Made by a program: the position numbers and the translations under genes. From contig CAZMXI010000019.1 of the NCBI GenBank assembly GCA_964570205.1, positions 1 to 38,426 on the forward strand: a stretch of DNA of 38,426 nt. The letters run 5' to 3'. Source of the DNA: CAZMXI01 sp964570205. Lineage in GTDB: Bacteria > Planctomycetota > Phycisphaerae > Tepidisphaerales > Tepidisphaeraceae. Position 1 is the first letter of the stretch, and the number at the start of each line of letters is the position of its first letter. Shown piece by piece: positions 1-8,391 of this stretch. Below the pieces are notes generated by a model that saw nothing but the letters and a program-made list of their open reading frames with translations, did no database searches and was not told where the DNA came from.

Positions 1-352
1 CACCGAGATCGACATCATGGAAAAGCCCTGGCTGGATGGAAAGGTGAATTTCGCCCTTCACTGGGATGGCTACGGCAAGGATCACAAGCAGGCTGCAACG
101 AAGGTGGATGTGCCGGGGATCATGGAGGGTTTTCACACGTATGGGCTGCTGTGGATGAAGGACCACTACGTGTTCTACATCGACGGCAAGGAGATGTGGC
201 GCACGGATGCCGGCGGGGTATGCCAGGTTCCGCTGTACATCAAGCTGAGCGATGAGATCGGCAAGTGGGCGGGGGACATCGAGAAGGCCGAGTTGCCGGA
301 TGCGTTCCTGGTGGATTACGTTCGTGTATACGACCTGGTGGGAATGGAATGA
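1..352 (+). CDS. GH16-family glycoside hydrolase, C-terminal part (5' end outside window)
   Basis: The reading frame is open from base 2 and ends at 350-352, so only the last 116 or so residues are present. The first visible residues are T-E-I-D-I-M-E, the GH16 catalytic motif ExDxxE: nucleophile Glu (codon 5-7), Asp (11-13) and acid/base Glu (20-22). After it comes the usual GH16 ending with HWDGYG, FHTYGLLWMKDHYVFYIDGK and the closing strand DYVRVYDL. GH16 enzymes are secreted and cut beta-1,3/1,4-glucans or galactans such as laminarin, agar or carrageenan; the substrate cannot be decided from this part. The stop overlaps the next start in an ATGA, so the two genes are probably translationally coupled. 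Family call is firm; specificity is open. Confidence 0.85.
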   Translation, partial: TEIDIMEKPWLDGKVNFALHWDGYGKDHKQAATKVDVPGIMEGFHTYGLLWMKDHYVFYIDGKEMWRTDAGGVCQVPLYIKLSDEIGKWAGDIEKAELPDAFLVDYVRVYDLVGME

Positions 353-1791
353 TCGCGACATTGCTGCTGGCGTCGCTGCTTGCGGATGCGCCGGCCGGGG
401 CGAAAGCGGACCGGCCAGTAGCGGTGGGGACACGGCTGGAGCTGTTTTGCGACGGGGGGTTGATTGAGTCCTCCGCGGGAATCTCGTTGAAGCTTCACCC
501 GCCGCAGCGGCGCGAGGTGGTGTTTACATTCGATGCGCCGTGGGAGGGACCGCAGAGCGCGTACGTGACTGTGTTCAAGGATGGCGAGCGGTTCCGGATG
601 TATTACCGGGGCGGGGGAGACCTGACGGAGGAATACGCCTGCCTGGCGGAAAGCAAGGATGGGATTCGTTGGACGCGGCCGGAGCTTGGGCTCTTCCCGT
701 GCAAGGGATCGGACAAGACCAACATCATCTACAAGCCGAAGGAGAAGTCGTACCGCGAAGCGCACAATTTCGCGCCGTTCAAGGACACCAACCCGGCAGC
801 GCTGCCCGAGCAACGCTATAAGGCGGTGGGGCTGGGGAGGATCTATGACGAGGAGGGCAATGGGTATCGGACGCTCAATGCGCTGGTGTCGCCGGATGGC
901 ATTCACTGGAAGAAGCTGCGCGAGCAGGCGGTGATGACGGATGGGTCGTTTGACTCGCTGAACACGAACTTCTGGGATGGGAACCTGAGGAAGTATGTCT
1001 GTTATCTGCGCGCGGGGCGCGATGGCAAGCGGCAGATACAGCGGAGCGTGTCGGATGATTTCGTGAACTGGTCGCGGCCGCAGTGGCTGGAGTACGGCGA
1101 TGGGCCGATGGAGCAGTTCTATACGAACGGGATCACGCCATATCCTCGTGCGCTGCACCTGTACATCGGGCTGCCGATGCGGTTCGTGCCGGAGCGGAAG
1201 AAAATCGGGCTTGCGGGGCGGGAGATCGACGGTTTGTCGGATGCCGTGTTCATGAGCAGCCGGGATGGAATCAACTTCAACCGGCCATTCATGGAGGCTT
1301 ACATCAGGCCGGGGCTTGATCCGGACAACTGGGGCAACGCCCACGGGAACCAGACGCCGGCGGCGGGAATCCTGCAGACCGGGGCGGGGGAGATATCCGT
1401 CTATTGGCTGGAAGGGTACGGCAGCCGGGCGCCGAGGCTGATTCGGGGCACGGTGCGGCTGGATGGTTTTGCTTCGCTGAATGCGGGGTTCAAGGGCGGC
1501 GAGTGCGTCACCAAGCCGCTGACATTCGAGGGAGGGCGGCTGGTGCTCAACTTCGCTACGTCGGCGGTGGGGAGCGTGAAGGTCGAGATTCAGGATGCGG
1601 CAGGCAGAGCGATTCCGGGCTTTGATCTGTCGTCGTGCGATGAGATCTACGGCGATGAACTGGGGCGGCCGGTGAGTTTCAGGGGCAAGACGGACCTGGG
1701 CGGCCTGGCGGGCAAGCCGGTGCGGGTTCGTTTTGTGCTGCGGGATGCGGATGTCTTTTCGATGCGGTTTGCACGGGAGGACAGGCGATGA
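349..1791 (+). CDS. Secreted GH32/GH43-like beta-propeller protein
   Basis: 480 residues from the ATG at 349, which overlaps the GH16 stop (ATGA). This start gives a short signal peptide (MIATLLLASLLADAPAGA). An upstream in-frame ATG at 265 would remove that signal and lie deep in the GH16 gene, so I reject it. The body has repeated short blade motifs such as FRMYYRGGG, SKDGIRWTRPELGL, SPDGIHWKKL and SRDGINFNRPF, which are typical of the five-bladed propellers of GH32/GH43/GH68-like proteins abundant in planctomycetes. An N-terminal LFCDGGLIE resembles the LFVDDYLIE motif seen in many of them. About 100 C-terminal residues look like a beta-sandwich. I cannot point to a confirmed catalytic triad, so it may be an enzyme or a binding protein. 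Probably acts with the neighbouring GH16 and PL8 enzymes. Confidence 0.7.
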   Translation: MIATLLLASLLADAPAGAKADRPVAVGTRLELFCDGGLIESSAGISLKLHPPQRREVVFTFDAPWEGPQSAYVTVFKDGERFRMYYRGGGDLTEEYACLAESKDGIRWTRPELGLFPCKGSDKTNIIYKPKEKSYREAHNFAPFKDTNPAALPEQRYKAVGLGRIYDEEGNGYRTLNALVSPDGIHWKKLREQAVMTDGSFDSLNTNFWDGNLRKYVCYLRAGRDGKRQIQRSVSDDFVNWSRPQWLEYGDGPMEQFYTNGITPYPRALHLYIGLPMRFVPERKKIGLAGREIDGLSDAVFMSSRDGINFNRPFMEAYIRPGLDPDNWGNAHGNQTPAAGILQTGAGEISVYWLEGYGSRAPRLIRGTVRLDGFASLNAGFKGGECVTKPLTFEGGRLVLNFATSAVGSVKVEIQDAAGRAIPGFDLSSCDEIYGDELGRPVSFRGKTDLGGLAGKPVRVRFVLRDADVFSMRFAREDRR

Positions 1792-3158
1792 GACTTGCTA
1801 CGATGGTGCTTGCGGTGGTGTTGGCGTGTGGACAGGCGATGGGCGCTGAGGCCCGGCTGACGATCCCGTTTATCACCGGCCGGCCGGGCGTTCAGGCGTT
1901 TGCCGGGCATCCGGGCTGGGTGGATGCATACCGGCCGGGCAAGGGCTTGCCCGCAAGCGCGCGGATCAGCGCTGATGGCCGGTTCAACCTGCCCGATACC
2001 GGTGGGCCGGCAACGCTGATCTTCATGTTCGACAAGATCGAGACGCCGCCGTTCGTGGTGACGGATTTCGTGGGCAAGGACGGCGAGGTTGTGGATGTTC
2101 CGATCCCGGCCGAGTATGTGTGCGTGCCGCCGGGCTTTCCCGAGACGTGGGATAAGCAGTACCTGCACCGCGCGCACCATTACCTGCAGACATTTGTGCC
2201 CAGGTGCACGCAGATCTACGGGGTGACGATTTTCGATGGCCCGAAGATCGTCTCTTGGGGCAACAAGCTCAATGCGGTGCTGTATGACGGCCCCTTCGGG
2301 AAGCCGATCATCCTGCCGAACCACGACGGTACGTACACGCTGGATTTCCTGTCGGCCAATCACAGCGACAAGGACCTGGGGCGAGTGGGCTTTCGCCACG
2401 GCGACTACGAGGTGATGCCCGGCAAGCCTTACGCCATGTGCATCGGCGGCTACAACAGCCACGGCGGCGAATACCTGGACCTGCCGGCCTACGTGCGGCC
2501 GGACAACGGTGATGGGTACGCCGACGGCGACGTGGTGACGGAAAAGGCCCACACCGGGCAGAAGACGGCCATCAAGGGTGACCTGTGCGGGCTGATCTTC
2601 GGCAATGGCCACGGCCAGCTCGTCGAGAACCAGATTCGCACCGAGGAATGGGAAATCTTCATCCCGCACCTGCCGCCGACGAAGAACTGGGGGCAGAGTT
2701 TCACCAATCATGGCAAGAGCCTGGCCGGGATCTCCTTCTGGGCGAACAACGGGTCCAGCAAAGCCTTCGGCTGCGAAATCCGCATCCGCCAGGATAACGC
2801 CGGCGGCGACCTGCTGAAGGTGGTGAAGTGGTCGCAGGCGCACGACTCGCCGCTTCGGCCGGTCATCCGCTACGCCGATTGGCACAGGCCTTACCCTGGG
2901 GCTGAGTCGTACTGGAAGCTGCCGGCTGACCTGCTTCAGGTCAGTTTCGCCCCGGGCGAGGTGCCGCTGGAGAAGGGGAAGATGTACTTCATTGAGATGA
3001 GCTTCAGCGAGCCGGTGGTGTGCTACGCCGATGGCGACTGCTACGACCACGGCTACGCCTACTACGAAGACCTGAAGATGGAGAAGGCCAGGTACAGCAA
3101 CACAAAGCATTCGCAGCGGTGGACGCTGGCGGTGAATGTGGTGACGTACGAGAAGTGA
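1788..3158 (+). CDS. Secreted protein of unknown function in glycan-degradation patch
   Basis: 456 residues. The ATG at 1788 overlaps the previous stop as ATGA. A clear signal peptide (MRLATMVLAVVLACGQAMGA) is followed by a protein rich in aromatic residues, glycine and short strands. An early segment, SADGRFNLPDTGGPATLIF, looks like a small carboxypeptidase-regulatory-type beta fold. The rest (AHHYLQTFVPRCTQIYG, ISFWANNGSSKAFGCEIRI, EKGKMYFIEMSFSEP) looks like jelly-roll strands of a carbohydrate-binding or wrapper domain. I do not recognise the family. Its place as third gene of a coupled run after GH16 and the propeller protein, facing a PL8 lyase, suggests a role in extracellular polysaccharide binding or breakdown; that is inference only. 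Confidence 0.75.
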   Translation: MRLATMVLAVVLACGQAMGAEARLTIPFITGRPGVQAFAGHPGWVDAYRPGKGLPASARISADGRFNLPDTGGPATLIFMFDKIETPPFVVTDFVGKDGEVVDVPIPAEYVCVPPGFPETWDKQYLHRAHHYLQTFVPRCTQIYGVTIFDGPKIVSWGNKLNAVLYDGPFGKPIILPNHDGTYTLDFLSANHSDKDLGRVGFRHGDYEVMPGKPYAMCIGGYNSHGGEYLDLPAYVRPDNGDGYADGDVVTEKAHTGQKTAIKGDLCGLIFGNGHGQLVENQIRTEEWEIFIPHLPPTKNWGQSFTNHGKSLAGISFWANNGSSKAFGCEIRIRQDNAGGDLLKVVKWSQAHDSPLRPVIRYADWHRPYPGAESYWKLPADLLQVSFAPGEVPLEKGKMYFIEMSFSEPVVCYADGDCYDHGYAYYEDLKMEKARYSNTKHSQRWTLAVNVVTYEK

Positions 3159-3184
3159 TAGGATTTCGGCGATGGCTGGATGCT

Positions 3185-5257
3185 TCAGAGCCGGCCCAGC
3201 CTCAGCGATCGTGTCACCGTCCGTCCCGCGTCGAGGCCGGTGGGGAGAGGGATGCGGATGCGGAACATGGTGGCATCGACGCCGAGGATGTCCTTGTCGT
3301 TGGGAATAACGGGGAGATTGGTTTCGACATCGATGTGGGGCTGTCCGCCCTCGGGATCGCTGACGGAAAGCTCGATGCGGTCGCTGTGATGCTGGAGCAG
3401 GAGCAGGCAGGGTTGGTAGGCCGAGATGCTCCAGCCGGCCGGGGTCTTCACCTGGCCGGGTTTGGCGAAGACGATGCCGAGGAGCTTGAGTTGGTCATGC
3501 CAGGCGGCCTGGATGGCGGGGGTGTTAGCCAGGATGTGGATGCGGGACTGGATGGCATCCAGGCCGGTGTCGTCGGGCATCGAGGGGACGACGATGTACT
3601 GATAATGGGCATCCTTGCAGTCAGCGCTGTGGTCGAGCCAGAGGCTGAAGATGGCCTGCTCTTCGATGGCTGAGCTTGCGCCGATGGTGTTCCAGTTGGC
3701 CTTCCGCCGCTCGACGGCGGTCTTTATCAATGCGTCGGCGGGCAGGATGTACGCGGTGTTGCCGTGGCGCAGCCACTGGGTCTGGGGCTTGCCGGCGGGG
3801 GAGAAACGGCCGGTGGTTGTCTCGCCGCGGGCGAGGCATTGTTCTATGGTGGTATTGATCGGATTGCCGCTGGCGCTGGTGATGCCCGAGCCCAGGCAGA
3901 GGTACTCATCATCGTAGAAGAACCAGGCCTTGCGGGCATCCAGGCCGCTTCGGCTCACATGCATGGCGGCCAGGCCATAGGTTCCATTGGATACGCCGCC
4001 GACAAACGATGTGCCGCCCTTGAAACAGACCTGGTTGGGGATAAGCTTCGTGCCCTGCGGGGCGGTGATGCCGGGCAGGCGATGCCAATCCCATAGGGGG
4101 AAGATGTCGGCGTACTCGCGGCCGGTCAGGTAGAGCATGGTCACGCCATCGGCCAGGTGGTGCGACTGCTTGTTCTCGCCGTTGATATAGCCATCGGTGT
4201 TGAGCAGCCGATCGGAGTGCATGCGGACCGAGGCGAACCATGTGGGGCGATGATGGGCCATGTAGTCGGACCGCCAGAAGTGCCGATTGCCGGTCAATGG
4301 CTTGGCGGCTGGATCATTCTGGAGCAGGCGGGCGTAATGCAGCAGCTCATCGCGGCGCTCGCCGATGACGGCGAGCTTGCCGGCGGTGGCGGCAAGGGGG
4401 CCGGCGCTCTTCCCGGGGCGGGTGAGCTCGCGGCCGGTGGCGCTGTAGTCGAAGATCCCGCCGCGAGTCATCCATCGCTGGCCATCGAGGATATAGCTTT
4501 CGAGAATGCGCAGCTTCTGCGGCGGCGGGGCGAAACGAGTGCCCTTGGCGAGATCGATGAAGCGCACGCAGTCAGTTGTGAAGCCGAGGCCGTAGCCGCC
4601 GCTGTAGAGCAGGGGGCCGTGCTGATGGAACGAAAAGTCGGCCTGGATGCCCTCCTGGCCGAGCGGGGCGATGCGGATCTCATCGTACAGGCGCTGATAT
4701 GCCTCGGCGACGATCGGCTCGGAGTTCTCGACGCAGCCGCGGACGATCTGGATAGTGACGCCCCAGACGAGGTTCTGGCCGGTCCAGGTCTTCCACGTGG
4801 CGCGATTGAGGATTCTCACGCCGGCGGCAATCTGCCGGGCGGACAGGTCGTTGCCCATGAGGATGAGCAGGTTGCCCATGGCGAGCGGCGCGCCGATCTG
4901 GTTGTGCCACCAATTGGGACATCGGGGGTCCAGATTCGTCCAATAGTCAAAGCCGCGGAGGATGGACGGCTTGAGGTTGGCCGCCTTGCCGCCTCGGTAT
5001 GCCTTGGCCATCGCCACGAGGCGGTACAGGTGATTGGAGGGCTTCCAATAGGAAGGCGTCTTGTCGGCGTAATCGATGTCGGCCCACGAGCCGTCATCGC
5101 GCATGGTGGCGGCAAGTCGCGCGTTCGTATCAGCCCGGCCGTCCTGGAGAGTGGCATCGCAAAGCCGTGACCGGAGCACCCGAAGGTCGGCCGAGTCCGC
5201 CGCCTGGGCGAACGAAGCCGTGCACAGGCAGACGAGCAGGATCAACACGGTTCGCAT
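3185..5257 (-). CDS. Polysaccharide lyase family 8 (chondroitin AC/hyaluronate/xanthan lyase type)
   Basis: 690 residues from the ATG at 5257, chosen because it begins a clean signal peptide (MRTVLILLVCLCTASFAQA) and has a -10-like TACCAT six bases upstream; an upstream ATG at 5290 only adds 11 unlikely residues. The N-terminal helical toroid has the PL8 hallmark NWWHNQIGAPLAMGN. Catalytic residues are recognisable: Asn in TGQNLVW (about 162), His in FHQHG (about 213) and Tyr nine residues later in YSGGYG (about 222), the same His-Tyr spacing as in chondroitin AC lyase, then Arg in SATGRELTR. The C-terminal half has the beta-sandwich domains (KGGTSFVGGVSNGTYG, EEQAIFSLWLDHS, YIVVPS). It cleaves uronate-containing glycans by beta-elimination outside the cytoplasm; the substrate (chondroitin, hyaluronan, xanthan or other) is not decided. 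It is convergent with the preceding plus-strand run. Confidence 0.9.
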   Translation of the reverse strand: MRTVLILLVCLCTASFAQAADSADLRVLRSRLCDATLQDGRADTNARLAATMRDDGSWADIDYADKTPSYWKPSNHLYRLVAMAKAYRGGKAANLKPSILRGFDYWTNLDPRCPNWWHNQIGAPLAMGNLLILMGNDLSARQIAAGVRILNRATWKTWTGQNLVWGVTIQIVRGCVENSEPIVAEAYQRLYDEIRIAPLGQEGIQADFSFHQHGPLLYSGGYGLGFTTDCVRFIDLAKGTRFAPPPQKLRILESYILDGQRWMTRGGIFDYSATGRELTRPGKSAGPLAATAGKLAVIGERRDELLHYARLLQNDPAAKPLTGNRHFWRSDYMAHHRPTWFASVRMHSDRLLNTDGYINGENKQSHHLADGVTMLYLTGREYADIFPLWDWHRLPGITAPQGTKLIPNQVCFKGGTSFVGGVSNGTYGLAAMHVSRSGLDARKAWFFYDDEYLCLGSGITSASGNPINTTIEQCLARGETTTGRFSPAGKPQTQWLRHGNTAYILPADALIKTAVERRKANWNTIGASSAIEEQAIFSLWLDHSADCKDAHYQYIVVPSMPDDTGLDAIQSRIHILANTPAIQAAWHDQLKLLGIVFAKPGQVKTPAGWSISAYQPCLLLLQHHSDRIELSVSDPEGGQPHIDVETNLPVIPNDKDILGVDATMFRIRIPLPTGLDAGRTVTRSLRLGRL

Positions 5258-5269
5258 GGCCGGATGGTA
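5258..5269 (-). promoter_or_regulatory. Possible leaderless promoter of the PL8 gene (-10 TACCAT)
   Basis: On the minus strand TACCAT (5269-5264) lies six bases before the ATG at 5257, and there is no Shine-Dalgarno. A transcript starting about seven bases after the box would begin at the start codon. No good -35 is visible. Confidence 0.35.
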
Positions 5270-5310
5270 CCCGATTCCGCGGGCTATCAAAGCTGGGGGG
5301 CAGGACGAGC

Positions 5311-5339
5311 TTGACCCGACGGGCCGGATGGCCCATCAT
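5311..5339 (+). promoter_or_regulatory. Candidate sigma-70-type promoter for the slyD-like gene
   Basis: TTGACC (5311-5316), 17-base spacer, CATCAT (5334-5339). A good -35 with a moderate -10, 29 bases before the ATG at 5369, leaving room for the GGAAAGGA ribosome site. Confidence 0.45.
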
Positions 5340-5368
5340 TCCACCTCGCATTGCCTGGAAAGGACACG

Positions 5369-5932
5369 ATGAGCCAGATTACGAAGGACACGGTAGCGAC
5401 GATCGAATTCAAGTTGAGCAGCAAGGGCGAGGTGCTGGACAGCTCGGAACAGCACGGGCCATTTCAGTACCTGCATGGTACGGGTTCGCTGATCCCCGGG
5501 CTGGAGCCCGCGCTGGAGGGGGCGGCGGTGGGGCAGATAGTGAACGTGTCGCTTGCGCCGGAGCAGGCGTTCGGAGCACACAAGGAGAACCTGCTGATCC
5601 CGGTACCGCGAAAGGACTTTGGGCAGGTGCCCAACCTAGCGGTGGGGATGCGGTTTCAAGTGGATACATCGGGCGGGCCGCGGATTGTGCGCGTGGCGGA
5701 AATTCATGACGAGAGCGTCATCATCGACGCGAATCATCCGTGGGCGGGCCTGACCGTGGATGTGGAAGCGAAGGTGGTGGATGTGCGGCCGGCCAAGCCG
5801 GAAGAAATGGCGCACGGTCACGTCTGTTATGGCGACCATTCCTGCCACCAGCGCAAGCACGCGATGGAGGATGAGTCGAAGCCTCGGCATGCCGCGCACG
5901 AGGATCACCCGCCGTGCGGGGCGGATGATTAG
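5369..5932 (+). CDS. slyD: SlyD-like FKBP peptidyl-prolyl cis-trans isomerase with metal-binding tail
   Basis: 187 residues from the ATG at 5369, preceded by GGAAAGGA; an upstream ATG at 5351 overlaps that site and is not used. The N-terminal 70 residues hold the FKBP core (FKLSSKGEVLDSS, PFQYLHGTGSLIPGLEPALEG), interrupted by an insert-in-flap region (APEQAFGAHKENLLIPVPRKDF), the arrangement of SlyD-type chaperones. The C-terminus is a metal-binding tail rich in His, Cys and acidic residues (HGHVCYGDHSCHQRKH, then HAAHEDHPPC). Known SlyD proteins combine proline isomerisation, chaperone activity and nickel delivery to hydrogenase; no hydrogenase genes are near, so the metal role is open. It stands alone between the PL8 gene and serA. 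Confidence 0.88.
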   Translation: MSQITKDTVATIEFKLSSKGEVLDSSEQHGPFQYLHGTGSLIPGLEPALEGAAVGQIVNVSLAPEQAFGAHKENLLIPVPRKDFGQVPNLAVGMRFQVDTSGGPRIVRVAEIHDESVIIDANHPWAGLTVDVEAKVVDVRPAKPEEMAHGHVCYGDHSCHQRKHAMEDESKPRHAAHEDHPPCGADD

Positions 5933-5970
5933 GCGACGAACTGACCGGGCGGGCCTGTGAGCAAGAGCGT

Positions 5971-5990
5971 GGCAACTTGCCTGAGTTGCC
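5971..5990. repeat. Perfect inverted repeat between slyD and serA
   Basis: GGCAACT (5971-5977), six-base loop, AGTTGCC (5984-5990): a 7-bp perfect stem about 40 bases after the slyD stop and 50 before serA. There is no T-run after it, so it is either a weak terminator of slyD or a serA leader element. Confidence 0.45.
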
Positions 5991-6041
5991 GGTGGTCAAG
6001 TACCATTCCCGCTTTAAGAGGAAACTGAAAGGACAGGGAAT

Positions 6042-7673
6042 ATGGCGATGCGCATTCTGGTGGCGGACAAGCTGGCCGAGGAAGGCCTTGAAATCCTGAA
6101 GCAGAGCGGGATGGAGTTCGACGTGAAGGTGGGGCTGAAGGAGGATGAGCTGGCTTCGATCGTGGCGCAGTACGATGCGCTGATTGTCCGCTCGGGCGCC
6201 AAGGTGACGGCGAAGGTGCTGGAGAACCCCGGGAAGCTCAAGGCGATCGCCCGCGCCGGGGTCGGCGTGGACAACATCCACCTGGAGACGGCGACGAGCA
6301 AGGGCATTCTGGTGATGAACACGGCCGAGGCGAGCACCCTTTCGACGGCCGAGCACGCGTTGGCGCTCATGATGTCGCTGGCCCGCAAGATTCCCGCGGC
6401 CGACGCCCACGTGAAGTCCGGCCCGGCCAAGTGGGAAAAGACCAAGTACGAGGGCACGCAACTGGCCGGCAAGACGCTGGGCGTGGTGGGGCTGGGGCGG
6501 ATCGGCAAGACCGTGGCGAGCCGGGCGCTGGCGATGGAGATGAGCGTGCTGGGCTTCGACCCGTACGTGTCCACGTCGAGCGTGCTGGACGGGCGGGTGA
6601 AGATGGTCAAGGATTTCGACGAGTTCCTGTCGCAGCTCGACGTGATCACGTTCCACGTGCCCGGCGGCGAGAGCACCAAGCACCTGCTCAATCGCGATCG
6701 CCTGTTCAACAGGTGTAAGAAGAACCTGCTGGTGGTGAACGATGCCCGCGGCGAGGTGCTGGATGAAATCGCGCTGGCTGACGCGCTGAAGGAAGGAAGG
6801 GTTGCCGGAGCGGCGGTGGATGTGTACGTGAAGGAGCCGCCCGCGCAGGACCATCCGCTGTTCAAAGCGCCGAACGTCGTGTTGACGCCGCACCTCGGCG
6901 CCAGCACCGAGGAGGCGCAGACGGCGGTCTCGACGCAGGCTTGCGAGTCGATCCTTGGATACCTGAGCCGGGGCGAGATCCGCGGGGCGGTCAATGCCGG
7001 CGGGATCAAGCTGGACCTGCCGCCCGATGAAGCGCCGTTCGCCGAGCTGGCGAGGCGGATCGGCATCCTGCTGACGGGCGTGTGCAATGGTGGATACAAG
7101 ACGATCACGCTGCGCGTCTCAGGCACCCGCGCGCCGAAGCTGATGGACACGCTGATGCGCCTGGCGGCGGTCGAACTGCTGAAGCCGCACCTGGATACCC
7201 CGGTGAACGTGATCAACGTCGAACACCTGGCGCGCGGCCGCGGGATTTCGCTGGTCAAGGTGCACGAGCCCGCGCCGCCCGCGGGCCTGGTGGGCGACAT
7301 AGTGGGCATTCGCGCTGATTCGCCCACCGGCGAGTCTCATCGCGTGCTCGGCACGGTCTATGCCGACGGCATGCCGCGCGTGCTGCGCATCGACGGATTC
7401 AGCATGGACATGATTCCCGAGGGGAACATGGTGGTGCTGAACAACAAGGACCAGCCGGGCGTCATCGGGGAGGTGGGCGCGACATTCGGCAACGCTGGCA
7501 TCAACATCGCCGACATGGTCATCAGCCGCGAGTTCCGCGCGGATGGCGCTGTGGCGCTGATGCTCATCAAGACCGATTCCCAGCCGACGGACAGCCAGCT
7601 CGAAGCCCTGCGCTCCAAGCCGTACATCCTTCGGATCAAGTCGGTGGAATTGCCGCCGCGGCCGAAGAAATAG
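6042..7673 (+). CDS. serA: D-3-phosphoglycerate dehydrogenase (long form with ACT domain)
   Basis: 543 residues; start MAMRILVADKL with a purine-rich site (AGGACAGGGA) just upstream. It catalyses the NAD-dependent first step of serine synthesis, 3-phosphoglycerate to 3-phosphohydroxypyruvate. Order: substrate-binding half, NAD-binding fold with GVVGLGRIGKTVASRA (about residues 147-162), active-site Arg236, His284 in PHLGAST, then the ASB intervening domain and a C-terminal ACT domain (VVLNNKDQPGVIGEVG) that in relatives binds serine for feedback control. The length matches the long type (about 525-540). The usual NCARGG loop reads N-D-A-R-G-E here (residues 233-238), a change in an otherwise conserved active-site loop. 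No other serine genes are adjacent. Confidence 0.96.
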   Translation: MAMRILVADKLAEEGLEILKQSGMEFDVKVGLKEDELASIVAQYDALIVRSGAKVTAKVLENPGKLKAIARAGVGVDNIHLETATSKGILVMNTAEASTLSTAEHALALMMSLARKIPAADAHVKSGPAKWEKTKYEGTQLAGKTLGVVGLGRIGKTVASRALAMEMSVLGFDPYVSTSSVLDGRVKMVKDFDEFLSQLDVITFHVPGGESTKHLLNRDRLFNRCKKNLLVVNDARGEVLDEIALADALKEGRVAGAAVDVYVKEPPAQDHPLFKAPNVVLTPHLGASTEEAQTAVSTQACESILGYLSRGEIRGAVNAGGIKLDLPPDEAPFAELARRIGILLTGVCNGGYKTITLRVSGTRAPKLMDTLMRLAAVELLKPHLDTPVNVINVEHLARGRGISLVKVHEPAPPAGLVGDIVGIRADSPTGESHRVLGTVYADGMPRVLRIDGFSMDMIPEGNMVVLNNKDQPGVIGEVGATFGNAGINIADMVISREFRADGAVALMLIKTDSQPTDSQLEALRSKPYILRIKSVELPPRPKK

Positions 7674-7680
7674 GCCGCGC

Positions 7681-7709
7681 TGGCCAGTGGATCGCGGGTC
7701 GGTTACAAA
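7681..7709 (+). promoter_or_regulatory. Candidate promoter of plsY
   Basis: TGGCCA (7681-7686), 17 bases, TACAAA (7704-7709), ending nine bases before the ATG at 7719. No Shine-Dalgarno is visible, so the transcript would have almost no leader. Confidence 0.35.
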
Positions 7710-7718
7710 ACGTGGCCT

Positions 7719-8390
7719 ATGACGCACGCTGTGCTGGCTGCCCTGACACTGGCGGCCTACATCCTCGGCTCGATGCCGTTCGGGCTCTGGGTGGGGCTGC
7801 TCAAGGGCGTGGATGTGCGCTCGGCCGGCTCGGGCAACATCGGGGCGACCAACGTCGGGCGGTTGCTGGGGGGCAAGTTCTTCGCGATGGTGTTCACCCT
7901 GGACCTGCTCAAGAGCCTGCTTCCCATGCTCATCGCCGCGGCCGTGGTCCATCGTGACGGCCGGCCTGCGAGTGAATACTCGGCGATCACTTACCTGCTC
8001 TGGCTGCTGGTGGGCTTCGCGGCGGTCGCCGGGCACATGTTCAGCGTTTTCCTGAAGTTCAAGGGCGGCAAGGGCGTGGCGACGAGCGCTGGGCTGCTGC
8101 TGGGGCTGTATCCGTTCTTCACGCTGCCCGCCGTGGTCGCAATTCTTGTGTTCATCGTTGTCTTCATGGCGTGGCGCTATGTGTCGCTGGGGTCGATCGC
8201 GGCGGCGGGAGTCTTCCCGCTGGCTTATCTGGGAATGGGACTGGCAATGGGCTGGCCGGTGTTCTCCAGGCAGCTTCCATTGCTCATATGCGCCTGCCTG
8301 ATCGCCGCCCTGATCATCTACCGACACCGGGCGAACATTGCCCGGCTTCGACAGGGCACCGAGCCATCGTTCCGCGAAAAATCGGCGTGA
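7719..8390 (+). CDS. plsY: Glycerol-3-phosphate acyltransferase PlsY
   Basis: 223 residues, an integral inner-membrane enzyme that transfers the acyl group from acyl-phosphate to sn-glycerol-3-phosphate, the first step of phospholipid synthesis; it normally works with PlsX, which is not in the window. Motif 1 is SAGSGNIGATNVGR (about residues 35-48), motif 2 FKGGKGVATS (about 109-118), and the third cytoplasmic loop follows a long hydrophobic stretch. Five or so membrane segments are visible (LAALTLAAYILGSMPFGLWVG, YLLWLLVGFAAVAGHMFSVF, LLLGLYPFFTLPAVVAILVF and two later ones). Size fits the family (about 200-220). It ends two bases before the oppositely oriented glycosyltransferase. Confidence 0.96.
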   Translation: MTHAVLAALTLAAYILGSMPFGLWVGLLKGVDVRSAGSGNIGATNVGRLLGGKFFAMVFTLDLLKSLLPMLIAAAVVHRDGRPASEYSAITYLLWLLVGFAAVAGHMFSVFLKFKGGKGVATSAGLLLGLYPFFTLPAVVAILVFIVVFMAWRYVSLGSIAAAGVFPLAYLGMGLAMGWPVFSRQLPLLICACLIAALIIYRHRANIARLRQGTEPSFREKSA

Positions 8391-8391
8391 A

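Noticed and set aside
1647..3110. Minus-strand open frame of 487 codons
   Set aside because: Antisense to the coupled secreted-protein gene at 1788-3158; the translation is Val/Arg/His-rich shadow sequence.
4157..5170. Plus-strand open frame of 337 codons
   Set aside because: It is antisense to the PL8 lyase, which has clear catalytic motifs; the plus-strand translation shows no family features.
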